Part shown: piece by piece, positions 54,848 to 64,000 of the stretch
How the letters are laid out: the number at the start of each line of letters is the position of its first letter
How positions within the stretch are numbered: the first letter of the stretch is position 1
DNA from: a virus
Length of the DNA stretch: 64,000 bases
Virus record (IMG/VR): IMGVR_UViG_3300042549_005931
Coordinates: 62,001-126,000 of that record
Strand: one strand, 5' to 3'
Notes under the pieces: generated by a model
The model's input: the letters and a program-made list of their open reading frames with translations, nothing else
Told to the model about the DNA's origin: nothing
The model's database searches: none
Position numbers and translations under genes: made by a program

Positions 54848-56680
54848 TTAATATGTAGTCGTTCCTAAAGTTTTAGTACGTACTTTTATGTCCACATTAG
54901 GGAATCTAATTTGAAAAATTTGATTAGATTTCATATTAATGGTCATATCAAATTGTTGAATTTCTTTTGTGGACGCAACTTTATATGTTTGAGAAACTTC
55001 AGAGAGTGAGTAATCTCCACCCGTTTTACCAAACACACGAATATCTACAATGTTTACAACACCGGTAACATTACCAATTTCTCTCATTAAATCACCAACA
55101 AATAATGGGTCACCCATCTTACGTTTTTCAATTGCAAAAAATTCAATAACATTTTGAATTGTGGTTTTAACAATATCTGTTGTGGTTGAATTTTTATCAG
55201 TAATCAAATCAATTTCTAATCCTAAGTCTATAACCTCACCACTTTGAATATCAATATAGTCATTAATCATTCTATACTCTGAAAGGTAGTTGATGATATT
55301 TTCTTTTAATGTATTTGATACCACGTCAGTTAAATTACCATTATCATCATATGATAATAATTTCACTCTAACTTTATTATCTTCTTCCATCACATTGACT
55401 TTAGCAGGTGCACCAAATGTTCCCGGCATAGATTCAATTAATGATTTGTAGTCATTTAATGTTACCGCTCTATTTTGTGCTGAGAAATTATAAGCAATCA
55501 TGTTTCTCAATTCTTCAATTGTTGGTTGGTCAGCACCACCAACTGCCGGTGTTACGTTACTTACACGTAATGATTGTTCTACTTGTAAATTAATTGTTGA
55601 TAATGGACCGGTGATATTGAATTCAACATTTTCCACATTTGTAATAACATCAACACCTAAATTAGAATCTTTTCCACCACCAATACGGTATCTTACAAAC
55701 AATGTAGTGTTTGCCTTAGGTATGGTTCCCAATGACATATTATTTAAATACGTTCCTAAATTAACTTTCATTGAACCATTCATGTAATCGTCAAGATTAT
55801 CCAATGGGTCAACAGTTCCCGAACCAAATGTTAATGAAAAGTAACTCTCAGGTGTAAATTCTGTGATAAATTTATTTTTTACCGGAACATATGTTCCTGC
55901 TTTAAAATTATCTTTATCTGAAGCCGTTGTTGGGTCAGGTAAAAATATCGTATCTTCAATTAAACTTTTAACCTCATACCATTTATTGGATGTTGATTCA
56001 AATTCTGAACTTGTTGGGTTAGCACCGAAGCTAGTTCCTTCTTTATGAATTACTGAAGTTACACCTAATATATTTTGTTCAGGTAAATAAATCTTTAAGA
56101 ATGGTTTTTGGTCTAAAGTTGTAATTACTCTTCTGTAAATTCTTGTAACACCGTTTACTACCGCATCTCTTTTTGTAATTGTATATGATATCAATGTATT
56201 ATTACTATCAAAATTTGGTATCTTTAATCTATTTGGTTCACCTTTACTATTAAAAGGATTAGAAAAATCAATATCTTCTAATGTTTCAAATATTTGACCT
56301 GCACCCGATACTTGAGCACCCGACTTTAAAATACCAAGATATCTTTCATCTTCTTTATCACCACGAACCGGTACATTTATTGAGAAATCACATAATGCAA
56401 CTGATGGTCTATTACCCGGTATCTTAATACCATATGTTTTTGCAATGTGAAATAACGATTGTCTTTGTTGTGCAAAATCCAACATAGTTTCTTGCCAAAC
56501 TCTATCAATATGAAAATGTAAGTTATCAGCAACGGCAGCATTTAAATCCAATAACACGGAGAATATTGATGCATCATTAGTATTTTTTACTAAGTCAGGA
56601 TAATATTCTTTTGTTAAGTTTACTAATTCTTGTCTTAATCCCGCAAAGTCTCTTGTTGCGTATGAAATCTTTTTTGCCAT
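54848..56680 (-). CDS. Baseplate wedge protein, gp6/J-like
   Basis: 610 aa. The N-terminus 'KKISYATRDFAGLRQELVNL' and 'NDASIFSVLLDLNAAVADNL' follow T4-like gp6 and Baseplate_J proteins. The C-terminal half carries the J-type core 'QPTIEELRNMIAYNFSAQNR' then AVTLNDYKSLI (about 390-420), and 'ELDLGL.IDLI' to 'GDLMREIGNVTGVVNIVDIR'. It forms the wedge ring around the tail hub. It follows the gp25-like gene by 1 bp, the standard T4-like order. Confidence 0.9.
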   Translation of the reverse strand: MAKKISYATRDFAGLRQELVNLTKEYYPDLVKNTNDASIFSVLLDLNAAVADNLHFHIDRVWQETMLDFAQQRQSLFHIAKTYGIKIPGNRPSVALCDFSINVPVRGDKEDERYLGILKSGAQVSGAGQIFETLEDIDFSNPFNSKGEPNRLKIPNFDSNNTLISYTITKRDAVVNGVTRIYRRVITTLDQKPFLKIYLPEQNILGVTSVIHKEGTSFGANPTSSEFESTSNKWYEVKSLIEDTIFLPDPTTASDKDNFKAGTYVPVKNKFITEFTPESYFSLTFGSGTVDPLDNLDDYMNGSMKVNLGTYLNNMSLGTIPKANTTLFVRYRIGGGKDSNLGVDVITNVENVEFNITGPLSTINLQVEQSLRVSNVTPAVGGADQPTIEELRNMIAYNFSAQNRAVTLNDYKSLIESMPGTFGAPAKVNVMEEDNKVRVKLLSYDDNGNLTDVVSNTLKENIINYLSEYRMINDYIDIQSGEVIDLGLEIDLITDKNSTTTDIVKTTIQNVIEFFAIEKRKMGDPLFVGDLMREIGNVTGVVNIVDIRVFGKTGGDYSLSEVSQTYKVASTKEIQQFDMTINMKSNQIFQIRFPNVDIKVRTKTLGTTTY

Positions 56681-56681
56681 T

Positions 56682-57134
56682 TTAAATGTTGATAATTACA
56701 AAATCCGAAGATGTAAATGCTCCGTTATTAACTGTATATTCTATTTTAACCACTGCAGTATATGGTTTACCCGACCCATCAGATACTCTGAATAATCTTT
56801 CATCTTCATCTTGATTAAATGAACGTGTTTCATCAGGGTCATCTTCAGCTGACATAACATCCAATCTTGTAATGTCAAGATTTGGAATGTATTTTTTAAC
56901 CGAGTCTCTAATTTCACCTTCAATTAAACCAAATGTTACCGCATCGTTTTGGTCAAAGATATATTGATATAGACGGGTACCAAAATCAGGTAAGAAATAT
57001 CTCGAACCTTTTTTAGTTAATAATAGATGAATAAGGTTTGTTCTAATTTCTCTTTCAGGTGAATTTGTCATTTTAACAAAACTACCATCACGACTTTCTC
57101 TGAAAGGAAATTCTATTCCATATTTTACTGCCAT
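56682..57134 (-). CDS. Baseplate wedge protein, gp25-like
   Basis: 150 aa from the ATG at 57134 (MAVKYGIEFPF); the frame extends upstream to a TTG, but TATTTATA sits just before this ATG. It has the gp25/IraD-like fold pattern: 'EREIRTNLIHLLLTKKGSRY', 'FLPDFGTRLYQYIFDQND', and a late 'ITRLDVMSAEDDPDE'. Together with the gp6/J protein it builds the sheath-initiating part of the baseplate. It is the first late gene after the nrd terminator. Confidence 0.92.
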   Translation of the reverse strand: MAVKYGIEFPFRESRDGSFVKMTNSPEREIRTNLIHLLLTKKGSRYFLPDFGTRLYQYIFDQNDAVTFGLIEGEIRDSVKKYIPNLDITRLDVMSAEDDPDETRSFNQDEDERLFRVSDGSGKPYTAVVKIEYTVNNGAFTSSDFVIINI

Positions 57135-57137
57135 ATC

Positions 57138-57145
57138 TATAAATA
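57138..57145 (-). promoter_or_regulatory. Late-type box TATTTATA before gp25-like gene
   Basis: Exact TATTTATA 3 nt upstream of the ATG at 57134 and 30 nt downstream of the nrd terminator; it would start the whole structural block. Confidence 0.45.
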
Positions 57146-57174
57146 TAAACAATATAGAAATGGTAATAAATAAA

Positions 57175-57200
57175 AAAATCCCGACATTCGCCGGGATTTT
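57175..57200 (-). terminator. Strong rho-independent terminator after nrdA
   Basis: 9-bp stem AAAATCCCG/CGGGATTTT with an 8-nt loop, then TTT-rich sequence on the minus strand. It is 25 nt past the nrdA stop and separates DNA metabolism from structural genes. Confidence 0.9.
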
Positions 57201-57225
57201 CTTTATACTGATGTATTATAATTTA

Positions 57226-59649
57226 TCAAGAACCACATCCTTCACACTCAAATGGTGAATCCGATGGTCGTTCAATTGTCATCTCAACCTCCGGTGTACT
57301 TTCACTAATCAACGAATTGTTAGTTGGTGTTGCGTAAACTTGTGGAGTTTCAACAGGTTTAACCGTTGATGTGTCAATACCTAATCCTTTCATCGCATCA
57401 ACAGCCGATGTTGAACGTAGATAGTACATACCCGTTTTTAAACCTAATTTCCATCCGTGTAAGTGTGCCGCCAATAACTTAGCTTTGTTTACACCACTAA
57501 TAAATAAATTCATTGATTGAGATTGGTCAATATAAACACTACGATTAGCGGCCATGTTTAATATTTTCTTTTGTGACATCTCCCATACTGTTTTATAGAT
57601 TTCTTTCAATTCAGTCGGAACCTCAGGGATGTTTTGGATAGAACCATTTTCCATAATGATTTTATTCTTAATCTCCTCATTCCATAAATCATGTTTAAGT
57701 AAATCCTTAACTAAGTGTTGGTTAATTACCACAAATTCTCCACCCAATGTTCTTCTTGCATATAGGTTTGTTGTGAATGGTTCAAAACATTCGTTGTTAC
57801 CCAAGATTTGTGCGGTAGATGCTGTTGGCATTGGCGCAACTAATAATGAGTTTCTAACACCATTGTTAACCACCTCTTTACGTAAGGATTTCCAATCCCA
57901 ACGACCTGAAGTATCTTCATCAGTTTTACCCCACATTTGATATTGGAATTCACCACGTGAAATTGGTGACCCATCAATTGATTCGTATGGACCATGTAGT
58001 TTAGCCAAATCTTTTGAAGATGTTAATGCTGCAAAATAGATTGTTTCAAAAATATCAGTTTGTAATGTGTCAGCTTCGTCCGACTCAAATGGTAATCCTA
58101 AAATACAGAACACATCTGCCAAACCTTGAACACCCAAACCAACCGGTCTATGTCTAAAGTTTGATAACTTTGTCTCCGCAGTTGGATAAAAGTTTAAATC
58201 AATTACGTTGTTTAAGTTCTTTACAATTTGGTATGTTGCATCATATAATAATTGATGGTCGAATTGTCCATCAACAATGTATTTTGGTAATGCAATTGAT
58301 GCTAAGTTACAAACCGCTTGTTCAGTTGGTGAACTATACTCAATAATTTCAGTACATAGGTTAGAAGACTTAATAGTACCTAAATTCTTTTGATTTGATT
58401 TATAGTTCGCAGCGTCTTTGTATAACATATAAGGAACACCGGTCTCAATCTGTGCCGTTAATATATCATCCATTAACTTTCTTGCCTTAATTGTTTTACG
58501 ACCTACACCTTGTTGTTCATATGATTCATATAACTCAGTGAATTTCTTTTCTTCCGGTGTATCATATACATCAGATAAACCCGGTGCTTCATCAGGTGAG
58601 AACAACGTCCAATTACCATCCTCTTCTACACGTTTCATAAATAAATCGGGTGTCCATAAAGCTAAGAACAAATCACGAGCACGTAATTCTTCCTTACCGT
58701 GATTTTTTCTTAATTCAATAAATTCAACAACATCAGCGTGCCATGGTTCCAAGTATACCGCAAATGAACCTTTACGTTTTCCACCTTGGTTAATCCAACG
58801 AGCAACTTCGTTATAAGTTTTCATCATTGGTAATAGACCGTCAGATTCTCCACCTGTTCCCTTAATATAAGAACCTTTAGCACGAACATCGTGTACGTGT
58901 AATCCGATACCACCAGCCCACTTAGAAATCTTTGCCACATCACCTAATGTATTAAACAATCCATCAATATCATCACCTTTGTTACCAATTAAGAAACAAG
59001 AAGACATTTGAGGTCTTGGTGTGCCGGCATTAAACAGCGTTGGCGTCGCATGTGTGTAATAATGCTTGGATAAATCATCATAGATTCTTAATCCTTCTTC
59101 AAGATTAAAGTTACAAATACCTAACGCGACTCTCATATAAAGGTATTGTGGTCTCTCTACAATTTTTTGTCCAATCTTAATAAGATAAGAACGTTCCAAA
59201 GTTTTGATACCGAAATAATCGAAATCAAAATCTCTATCCATAACAATTGCGGAATCAATCGCTTCTCTGTTTTCTAATACAAACTTATAAAGTTGTGTAT
59301 CAATTAATGATGATTGTTTTCCTGTTCTTGGCTCAATGAATGAATGTAATTCTTTAATACACTGTGAAAACTTTTTTGGTGTTGACTTGTGTAGACTTGA
59401 TACTTCAATTCTACCAGCCAACTTAGAATAGTCAGGGTGAGTTGTGGTCATTGCAACCGCAGTCTCTGCCGCTAACTTATCTAATTCAATTGTTGAAATA
59501 CCATCATAGATACCTTGTGTTACTTTTAATGTAACATAGGTAGGGTCAATGTATTCCATATTTAAATCATGACATAAAATACTAATCCGTTTAGTAATCT
59601 TGTCATATCTCATTTCCTCAAGGGAACCGTCGCGTTTTTTTACTTTCAT
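57226..59649 (-). CDS. nrdA: Class I ribonucleoside-diphosphate reductase, large subunit
   Basis: 807 aa, full length. N-terminal ATP-cone ('MKVKKRDGSLEEMRYDKITK', to about residue 90). Catalytic-site motifs: 'RPQMSSCFLIGN', 'SSNLCTEIIEYSS' (thiyl-radical Cys with its Asn and Glu), 'AVCNLASIALPKY', 'RNSLLVAPMPTASTAQILGN'. C-terminal redox pair CEGCGS. It makes dNDPs for replication with NrdB, and is reduced by the phage thioredoxin/glutaredoxin pair. The frame starts 5 bp after nrdB. Confidence 0.97.
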   Translation of the reverse strand: MKVKKRDGSLEEMRYDKITKRISILCHDLNMEYIDPTYVTLKVTQGIYDGISTIELDKLAAETAVAMTTTHPDYSKLAGRIEVSSLHKSTPKKFSQCIKELHSFIEPRTGKQSSLIDTQLYKFVLENREAIDSAIVMDRDFDFDYFGIKTLERSYLIKIGQKIVERPQYLYMRVALGICNFNLEEGLRIYDDLSKHYYTHATPTLFNAGTPRPQMSSCFLIGNKGDDIDGLFNTLGDVAKISKWAGGIGLHVHDVRAKGSYIKGTGGESDGLLPMMKTYNEVARWINQGGKRKGSFAVYLEPWHADVVEFIELRKNHGKEELRARDLFLALWTPDLFMKRVEEDGNWTLFSPDEAPGLSDVYDTPEEKKFTELYESYEQQGVGRKTIKARKLMDDILTAQIETGVPYMLYKDAANYKSNQKNLGTIKSSNLCTEIIEYSSPTEQAVCNLASIALPKYIVDGQFDHQLLYDATYQIVKNLNNVIDLNFYPTAETKLSNFRHRPVGLGVQGLADVFCILGLPFESDEADTLQTDIFETIYFAALTSSKDLAKLHGPYESIDGSPISRGEFQYQMWGKTDEDTSGRWDWKSLRKEVVNNGVRNSLLVAPMPTASTAQILGNNECFEPFTTNLYARRTLGGEFVVINQHLVKDLLKHDLWNEEIKNKIIMENGSIQNIPEVPTELKEIYKTVWEMSQKKILNMAANRSVYIDQSQSMNLFISGVNKAKLLAAHLHGWKLGLKTGMYYLRSTSAVDAMKGLGIDTSTVKPVETPQVYATPTNNSLISESTPEVEMTIERPSDSPFECEGCGS

Positions 59650-59654
59650 ATTTT

Positions 59655-60632
59655 TTAAAAATCTAAATCTCCACTAAAAGCATCTTCAATACTTTCGTCA
59701 CTTTTATTATTCACTCCTGCCTTTTGATATTCCGCAACACGTTTCTCAAAGAAGTTTGTTTTACCTTGTAATGCGATGTTCTGCATAAAATCGAAAGGAT
59801 TTTCGGAATTGTAAACCTTTGAACATCCTAATGCCATTAATAATCTATCCGTAACGAACTCAAGATATTGTGACATTAAATCGGCATTCATACCAATCAA
59901 ACGAACCGGTAACGCTTCCAAAATAAATTCTTTCTCAATTGCCAATGCACTTACAATGATTTCTTTAATCTGAGACTCAGATAATTTATTTTCAATGTGA
60001 TTGTTGAATAAGTGACAAGCAAAGTCACAATGCATCCCTTCGTCACGAGAAATTAACTCATTAGAGAAAGTTAAACCCGGCATTAAACCACGTTTCTTTA
60101 ACCAGAAGATTGAACAGAATGAACCTGAAAAGAAGATACCTTCAACCGCAGCAAACGCAATTAAACGTTCTGTAAATGTTCCATTTTCAATCCATCTTAA
60201 TGCCCATTCAGCTTTCTTTTTGATTGCCGGAATAGTTTCAATAGCATTGAATAGGTTTAATTGTTCTGTCTTATCTTTAATGTAAGAATCAATTAACAAC
60301 GAATATGTTTCACTATGGATATTCTCCATCATGATTTGGAAACCATAAAACATTTTTGCTTCAGTGTATTGTACTTCATTCACAAAATTTAATGCGATGT
60401 TTTCATTAACAATACCATCTGACGCAGCAAAGAATGCTAAGATGTGTTTAACAAAGTGTTTCTCATCATCATTCAATTTGTTATCCCAATCTTGAATGTC
60501 TTGAGCCAAATCGATTTCCTCAGCAGTCCAAAAACATGCTTCTTGTTGTTTATAGTATTTCCAAATATCGTTATGTTCGATAGGAAAGAGGACAAACCGT
60601 CCTGGGTTGTCTTGTAATATTTTTTCAGTCAT
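59655..60632 (-). CDS. nrdB: Class I ribonucleotide reductase, small subunit
   Basis: 325 aa di-iron/tyrosyl-radical subunit. Helices with iron ligands are visible in '[17 protein letters not shown]', '[20 protein letters not shown]' followed by HSETYSLLI, '[20 protein letters not shown]' and '[16 protein letters not shown]'. The '[20 protein letters not shown]' style is that of the eukaryote/Bacteroidota-like R2 branch. It pairs with NrdA 5 bp downstream. The C-terminus ends in an acidic SGDLDF tail that docks on NrdA. Confidence 0.97.
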   Translation of the reverse strand: MTEKILQDNPGRFVLFPIEHNDIWKYYKQQEACFWTAEEIDLAQDIQDWDNKLNDDEKHFVKHILAFFAASDGIVNENIALNFVNEVQYTEAKMFYGFQIMMENIHSETYSLLIDSYIKDKTEQLNLFNAIETIPAIKKKAEWALRWIENGTFTERLIAFAAVEGIFFSGSFCSIFWLKKRGLMPGLTFSNELISRDEGMHCDFACHLFNNHIENKLSESQIKEIIVSALAIEKEFILEALPVRLIGMNADLMSQYLEFVTDRLLMALGCSKVYNSENPFDFMQNIALQGKTNFFEKRVAEYQKAGVNNKSDESIEDAFSGDLDF

Positions 60633-60635
60633 AAT

Positions 60636-62015
60636 TTAAATTGTTTGATTTTCTCTTTGTTGTCTAGCCCTAAACGCTTCTACCGCTCTGTTTGCTCTGT
60701 CTTGTGTCTTTTGTTCTTCATGACCAAGTAAAGTATTTTGACTATCGGTATCAATAATTAACATTTTATTATCGAATTTACAATTTTGGAATATAATTCC
60801 ATCTTGTCCAATACGTGATTTTAATAAACTTAACGTTGCTAAGTTATGTTCTTTCTGTTCTAATGTCTTAGCTATAGAAATAATAACGTGTGCAATTTGA
60901 GCTTTCTTAATTGAACCACCCATTTGGTCACTTGTTACAACCTCTGATGAGATTGAATCTCTACTACCTTGTGTCGCCGTCCAAATCGCCATGTTAAACT
61001 CAGTTGTCATAGATTCAAGACTTCTCATAACAGAACCCTCGCCTTTCCATTCTTCACCGTTAACACTCTTATCTGTACTAACACAGTCAACATAATCCAA
61101 AATCAACATATCAGGTACAAATCCTTCTGAGATTAGTTTTCTAATTTTTGATTTAATCTTAGATACGGTTGCGTCATCACTTGACATCTTAATCATTTTC
61201 AAAACACCTTTAGAACGAGCCTGAGCTTCAAGTACCTTTTCTTTTACCTCCTCAGCGTATTCAGGTTGGTCATCCGGTTCAACATTTGTCCAAATGGTAA
61301 AGTGTTTTCTTCTTACGTTATCACGATTATCTTCAAAGAAGATTTGTAACACATTGAAGTCATTGTTAAATGCGGTGTTTGCAAACTTGGTTAAGATTGT
61401 TGTCTTACCGGTACCAGTCGGTGCCAAGATAATACCCAATTCACCACGTCCCAATCCACCTTTCAATAAATTATCAATACCCACAATACCTGTTGGGATT
61501 GGTAATCTAAAATCTTTTTCTAATGCCGAATCAATATCATGAAACACATCAACAATATCATTATCATCGGTACCAACTTGTAATGCCTTCTGAATGATTT
61601 GTTCTATTTTATGGTACTCCTCAAAGTTACCATTTTCAATAATGTGGTTAACGTTTTTTAATTCCTTTTTAAGATTTTGTTGCTTACAGAAGTTCAACGC
61701 TCTGTCTTTTACAAAGTGTGTGTCTTTGTCATCGTTTTTGATTTGCTCTAACGTGTCAATGTGAATACGGTTTGAATCCTTATTCCCACTTTCCGACATG
61801 ATTTTTTGAGCAATTGTATCATAATTTGGAATCTTCCCATAAGATGAATACAATTCTTTCACATTTTCGATAATATATCTAAATGAATTGTTATCAAAAA
61901 ACTTTGTTTCCAAAACTTCGATAATGGTATCACCATATTTTCTATCCTCAATAATCGCTTTTAACAACGATTGTTGAAAGGAAAATCCTAGGTGTCCAAA
62001 ATTTCTTTCTTCCAT
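60636..62015 (-). CDS. Replicative DNA helicase (DnaB/T4 gp41 type)
   Basis: 459 aa. The N-terminal helical domain (about 1-150) is followed by a RecA-like helicase domain: Walker A 'LAPTGTGKTTIL' (about 203-214), Walker B 'DMLILDYVDC' (about 310-319), 'TEFNMAIWTATQGSRDSISS' (motif H3/H4 region) and 'DQMGGSIKKAQIAHVIISI' with the arginine finger zone. It would unwind the fork with the phage primase. The gene lies 3 bp before nrdB. Confidence 0.9.
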   Translation of the reverse strand: MEERNFGHLGFSFQQSLLKAIIEDRKYGDTIIEVLETKFFDNNSFRYIIENVKELYSSYGKIPNYDTIAQKIMSESGNKDSNRIHIDTLEQIKNDDKDTHFVKDRALNFCKQQNLKKELKNVNHIIENGNFEEYHKIEQIIQKALQVGTDDNDIVDVFHDIDSALEKDFRLPIPTGIVGIDNLLKGGLGRGELGIILAPTGTGKTTILTKFANTAFNNDFNVLQIFFEDNRDNVRRKHFTIWTNVEPDDQPEYAEEVKEKVLEAQARSKGVLKMIKMSSDDATVSKIKSKIRKLISEGFVPDMLILDYVDCVSTDKSVNGEEWKGEGSVMRSLESMTTEFNMAIWTATQGSRDSISSEVVTSDQMGGSIKKAQIAHVIISIAKTLEQKEHNLATLSLLKSRIGQDGIIFQNCKFDNKMLIIDTDSQNTLLGHEEQKTQDRANRAVEAFRARQQRENQTI

Positions 62016-62036
62016 AATATTTTTTTAAAAAGTTAA

Positions 62037-62483
62037 TTAAAGTTGGTAATTTAAATAAGTTGTTTCCAATTCTTCAGATGATAATATGTCAGTAAGGTTG
62101 CCCAACATTCTCTTTAGTTTCGGACGAATATCCACGGTATATCTCACCTTTGGGTGAAAATAATGTGCCGGAAATATCCTTTCAATAAATACATCCTCAC
62201 CCAACTTTATTTGTAGTAAAAATTGTTCTTTATCCTTATCAGAATTTTCTTCCACATAATCAGAGGACTGGAAAAAATTTTGATTTTCACACATGTAATC
62301 GGAAGTTTTTATTTTCAAATCATTCGAAATTTCCTCACAAATATTTTTAACATAATCATAAAGGTCCAATGAACGACGTGATTTAGGGGTGTGTTCCATC
62401 ACATTAAAAAAACGTTGACATACAATATTTTTTTCTAATGTTAAGATGAATTCGAATTTAGTAATTGATTGCTCGTTACTCAT
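62037..62483 (-). CDS. Hypothetical protein in the replication cluster
   Basis: 148 aa. 'KFEFILTLEKNIVCQRFFNV' start, helical middle ('SLDLYDYVKNICEEISNDLK'), C-terminal 'HYFHPKVRYTVDIRPKLKRM'. It overlaps the stop of the 5' nuclease gene by 8 bp. Placed between nuclease and helicase, it may be a replication accessory (gp59-like helicase loader is one idea, without sequence support). Confidence 0.65.
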   Translation of the reverse strand: MSNEQSITKFEFILTLEKNIVCQRFFNVMEHTPKSRRSLDLYDYVKNICEEISNDLKIKTSDYMCENQNFFQSSDYVEENSDKDKEQFLLQIKLGEDVFIERIFPAHYFHPKVRYTVDIRPKLKRMLGNLTDILSSEELETTYLNYQL

Positions 62484-63495
62484 AGTTTTTGATTTTAATA
62501 ATTCTTTTATTTTTTTCTTTTCTTGTTAATCTTAGGAAAGGATTTAAGAATTTTGCAAATGCATCATCTGATTTTGGTAGGATATTATTAATCCCATCTT
62601 CCGTCATTAATTTTATTGCGTTCTTATACGACCTTCCTTCAGAGTCAAGATTCTCCCCTATTAACTGGTTAATATTTTCCTTAGCATCTTCAGTTAGTAA
62701 TGGTTCATCTAAATTAACGATTTTATTGTTAATTTCAAAAAACTCATCACCAAAAACACCATGTTTTGTTACACCGGTTAATAAATTTGTTATTAATTTA
62801 TTATTTTTATCTTGTTCGAAGATAACATTACTTTTTTTAATAATATCATCTAAAGATAATTGTTTTGTTTGTACTTCAGGGAAGAGAGAAATCAATCTTT
62901 TAATACCCATATTTTTAATACCTGAAATATTATCAGATGGGTCACCACATAATATCTTAATGATTTTTACATTTTCAATTAAGACATCTTCATGACTATA
63001 CTTAATAGTATCATTGACACTATAAAGTTTATGATGTGATGGATTATAAATTTTTGTGTTTTCGGAAACTAATTGAGTTAAGTCTCCATCTGAGGAATAG
63101 ACTATTTTCTTTTCCTCTGGTGAGTTCTTAGTGTAGTAAGCAATACAATCGTCAGTTTCACAGAATTCGTACTCTCCTTGACGAACAAATAACTCCTCAA
63201 GGTATTGTTTAACTCTATCTCTTTGATAATTGTATGAGTTTAATTCCTCATCACTACGAAGTCTGCTCTTTCTATTTTCTTTATAGAGATGATAAACTTT
63301 TCTTCGTGATGACGAACCTTCATGTCCATCCCAAAATACTACAATCTTGTCTAAGTGATATTCTTCGAAAGACCTTCTAAGGGTATTGAGGAAATGATAT
63401 ATTCCCCCAATATGATTTCCCCTATAAAAGAAGTTCTTACACCCGTAAAATCCGATTGTTAATAAATTGTCACCGTCGACAAGTAAAACGGACAT
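62476..63495 (-). CDS. 5'-3' exonuclease / RNase H (T4 Rnh, FEN-1 family)
   Basis: 339 aa. Typical FEN/PIN-type active site: 'VLLVDGDNLLTIGFYG' (first Asp), 'IVVFWDGHEGSSSRRKVYHL', 'FCETDDCIAYYTKNS' and 'IVYSSDGDLTQLV'. The helix-hairpin-helix region is 'ILCGDPSDNISGIKNMGIKR' with the conserved 'GDPSDNI'. It removes RNA primers and flaps from Okazaki fragments. The next gene downstream overlaps its 3' end by 8 bp. Confidence 0.9.
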   Translation of the reverse strand: MSVLLVDGDNLLTIGFYGCKNFFYRGNHIGGIYHFLNTLRRSFEEYHLDKIVVFWDGHEGSSSRRKVYHLYKENRKSRLRSDEELNSYNYQRDRVKQYLEELFVRQGEYEFCETDDCIAYYTKNSPEEKKIVYSSDGDLTQLVSENTKIYNPSHHKLYSVNDTIKYSHEDVLIENVKIIKILCGDPSDNISGIKNMGIKRLISLFPEVQTKQLSLDDIIKKSNVIFEQDKNNKLITNLLTGVTKHGVFGDEFFEINNKIVNLDEPLLTEDAKENINQLIGENLDSEGRSYKNAIKLMTEDGINNILPKSDDAFAKFLNPFLRLTRKEKNKRIIKIKNYE

Positions 63496-63518
63496 TTGTT
63501 TTAATTTAAAATGTGAAA

Positions 63519-64000
63519 CTATTCTTCGTCTGAATCTGTGGCATCTAAAACATCTTCGAATTTGATGTCTTTTAAGTCAGATACTTTTTCACCAAACAAC
63601 TTGCTAATATAATCTAAATTATCTTTAACATATTGTTCACGGGAAATTTTTTCTTCAGCCGTTTCTTTTGCTCTCAAGAATCCATGTGGTGTTACCATAA
63701 TCTTACCATCAGCAAACGCAATACCATTAACGTGATTTTTCATTACGGAAATTTTACTTCTCGTAGCCACACTAATAGTTCTTTTGTTTTTTGTGATAGG
63801 TATTTTAGTTGTACCCGCATTCTTTTGATTACCAAATAAGAAAACCAATGTTGAGTTCAAATAAATTGCCTCACCACCTTTTGCTTTAATCTTTGGTTGT
63901 CCATAGATATTGTCCGGTAATTCAACCCAAGGTTGATTAACAATAATCAATGTATTTGTGTGTGGTTTCTCAGAACGACGAGAACCTGAAATACGTTGAT
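63519..64000 (-). CDS. uvsX: RecA/UvsX-like recombinase, C-terminal part (cut by window edge)
   Basis: Open to the window edge; about 160 residues of the C-terminus are present. 'THTLIIVNQPWVE'-like strand followed by 'AKGGEAIYLNSTLVFLFGNQ' matches the RecA/UvsX core 'GG.A...S...L...'. The basic stretch 'IPITKNKRTISVATRSKISV' and 'VNGIAFADGKIMVTPHGFLR' follows, as in DNA-binding L2/C-terminal regions. The tail is acidic (DATDSDEE). It would pair homologous DNA in recombination-dependent replication. The N-terminal Walker motifs are outside the window, so the call rests on the C-terminus and the T4-like neighbours. Confidence 0.75.
   Translation of the reverse strand, partial: QRISGSRRSEKPHTNTLIIVNQPWVELPDNIYGQPKIKAKGGEAIYLNSTLVFLFGNQKNAGTTKIPITKNKRTISVATRSKISVMKNHVNGIAFADGKIMVTPHGFLRAKETAEEKISREQYVKDNLDYISKLFGEKVSDLKDIKFEDVLDATDSDEE

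Noticed and set aside
63519-63950. Complete 143-aa protein starting at 63950
   Set aside because: The apparent start is an internal TTG (Leu); the frame continues without stop to the window edge, so this is the end of a longer recombinase.

Overview
The window reads as part of the genome of a large, AT-rich, T4-like tailed phage (contractile-tail myovirus) infecting a member of the Bacteroidota, probably a flavobacterium. The T4-like signs are a gp25-type and a gp6/J-type baseplate wedge protein, the gp46/gp47 (SbcC/SbcD) pair, a gp41-type helicase, a TOPRIM primase, an Rnh-type 5' nuclease, a RecA/UvsX-like recombinase and class I NrdA/NrdB. The host signs are an SprB-like repeat in a fibre protein, a Bacteroidota-type histone-H1-like small protein, an RpoD-like sigma factor closest in style to Bacteroidota primary sigmas, a tail motif of the DUF6576 kind, and the lack of Shine-Dalgarno sequences. 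Except for two overlapping genes at 10225-11024, everything is on the minus strand, so the window is best read from 64000 down to 1.

Layout in the direction of transcription. (1) 64000-57226: DNA metabolism (UvsX/RecA end, 5' nuclease, unknown, DnaB-type helicase, NrdB, NrdA), closed by a strong terminator at 57175-57200. (2) 57134-28284: baseplate and tail/fibre genes (gp25, gp6/J-like, several large virion proteins, two giant fibre or adhesin-like proteins of 1807 and 2444 aa with Thr-Pro repeats, then baseplate-associated proteins). (3) 28244-20212: RuvC-like resolvase, a candidate small RNA with terminator, primase, PD-(D/E)XK nuclease, SbcD, a Glu-Val-Ile-Lys repeat protein, a DUF1360-like membrane protein, an unknown, SbcC, ClpP. 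(4) 20160-11005: membrane proteins, an RpoD-like sigma factor, a membrane protein with an A11 frameshift site, an amidase-like protein, probable virion or prohead accessory proteins (EF-hand/zinc-ribbon and ParB-like/DUF5661-like) and several small unknown genes. (5) 10225-11024, plus strand: a 54-aa membrane peptide and a 212-aa unknown. (6) 10129-6717: Dam methylase, NusG-like factor, unknown, Bcs1-like AAA ATPase, thioredoxin, glutaredoxin, terminator. (7) 6634-1: four or more tail-fibre-like proteins rich in Gly-Ser beta repeats, one with two LamG-like domains.

Two system-level themes stand out. First, the phage carries its own transcription kit (RpoD-like sigma and NusG-like factor), and an AT-rich box, TATTTATA on the coding strand, recurs 3-21 nt upstream of many start codons of virion and late-type genes but was not seen before nrdA or nrdB. 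It is a candidate late promoter whose close spacing could yield leaderless or near-leaderless mRNAs. Second, at least three virion proteins share low-complexity Thr-Pro (TPTNTV-type) stalks made of 18-bp DNA repeats and are joined to adhesion modules (LamG, cadherin-like, Calx-beta, SprB, PKD), which suggests a recombining set of host-recognition fibres. No tRNA, CRISPR array, integrase or insertion sequence was seen, and no intergenic stretch exceeds 300 bases.
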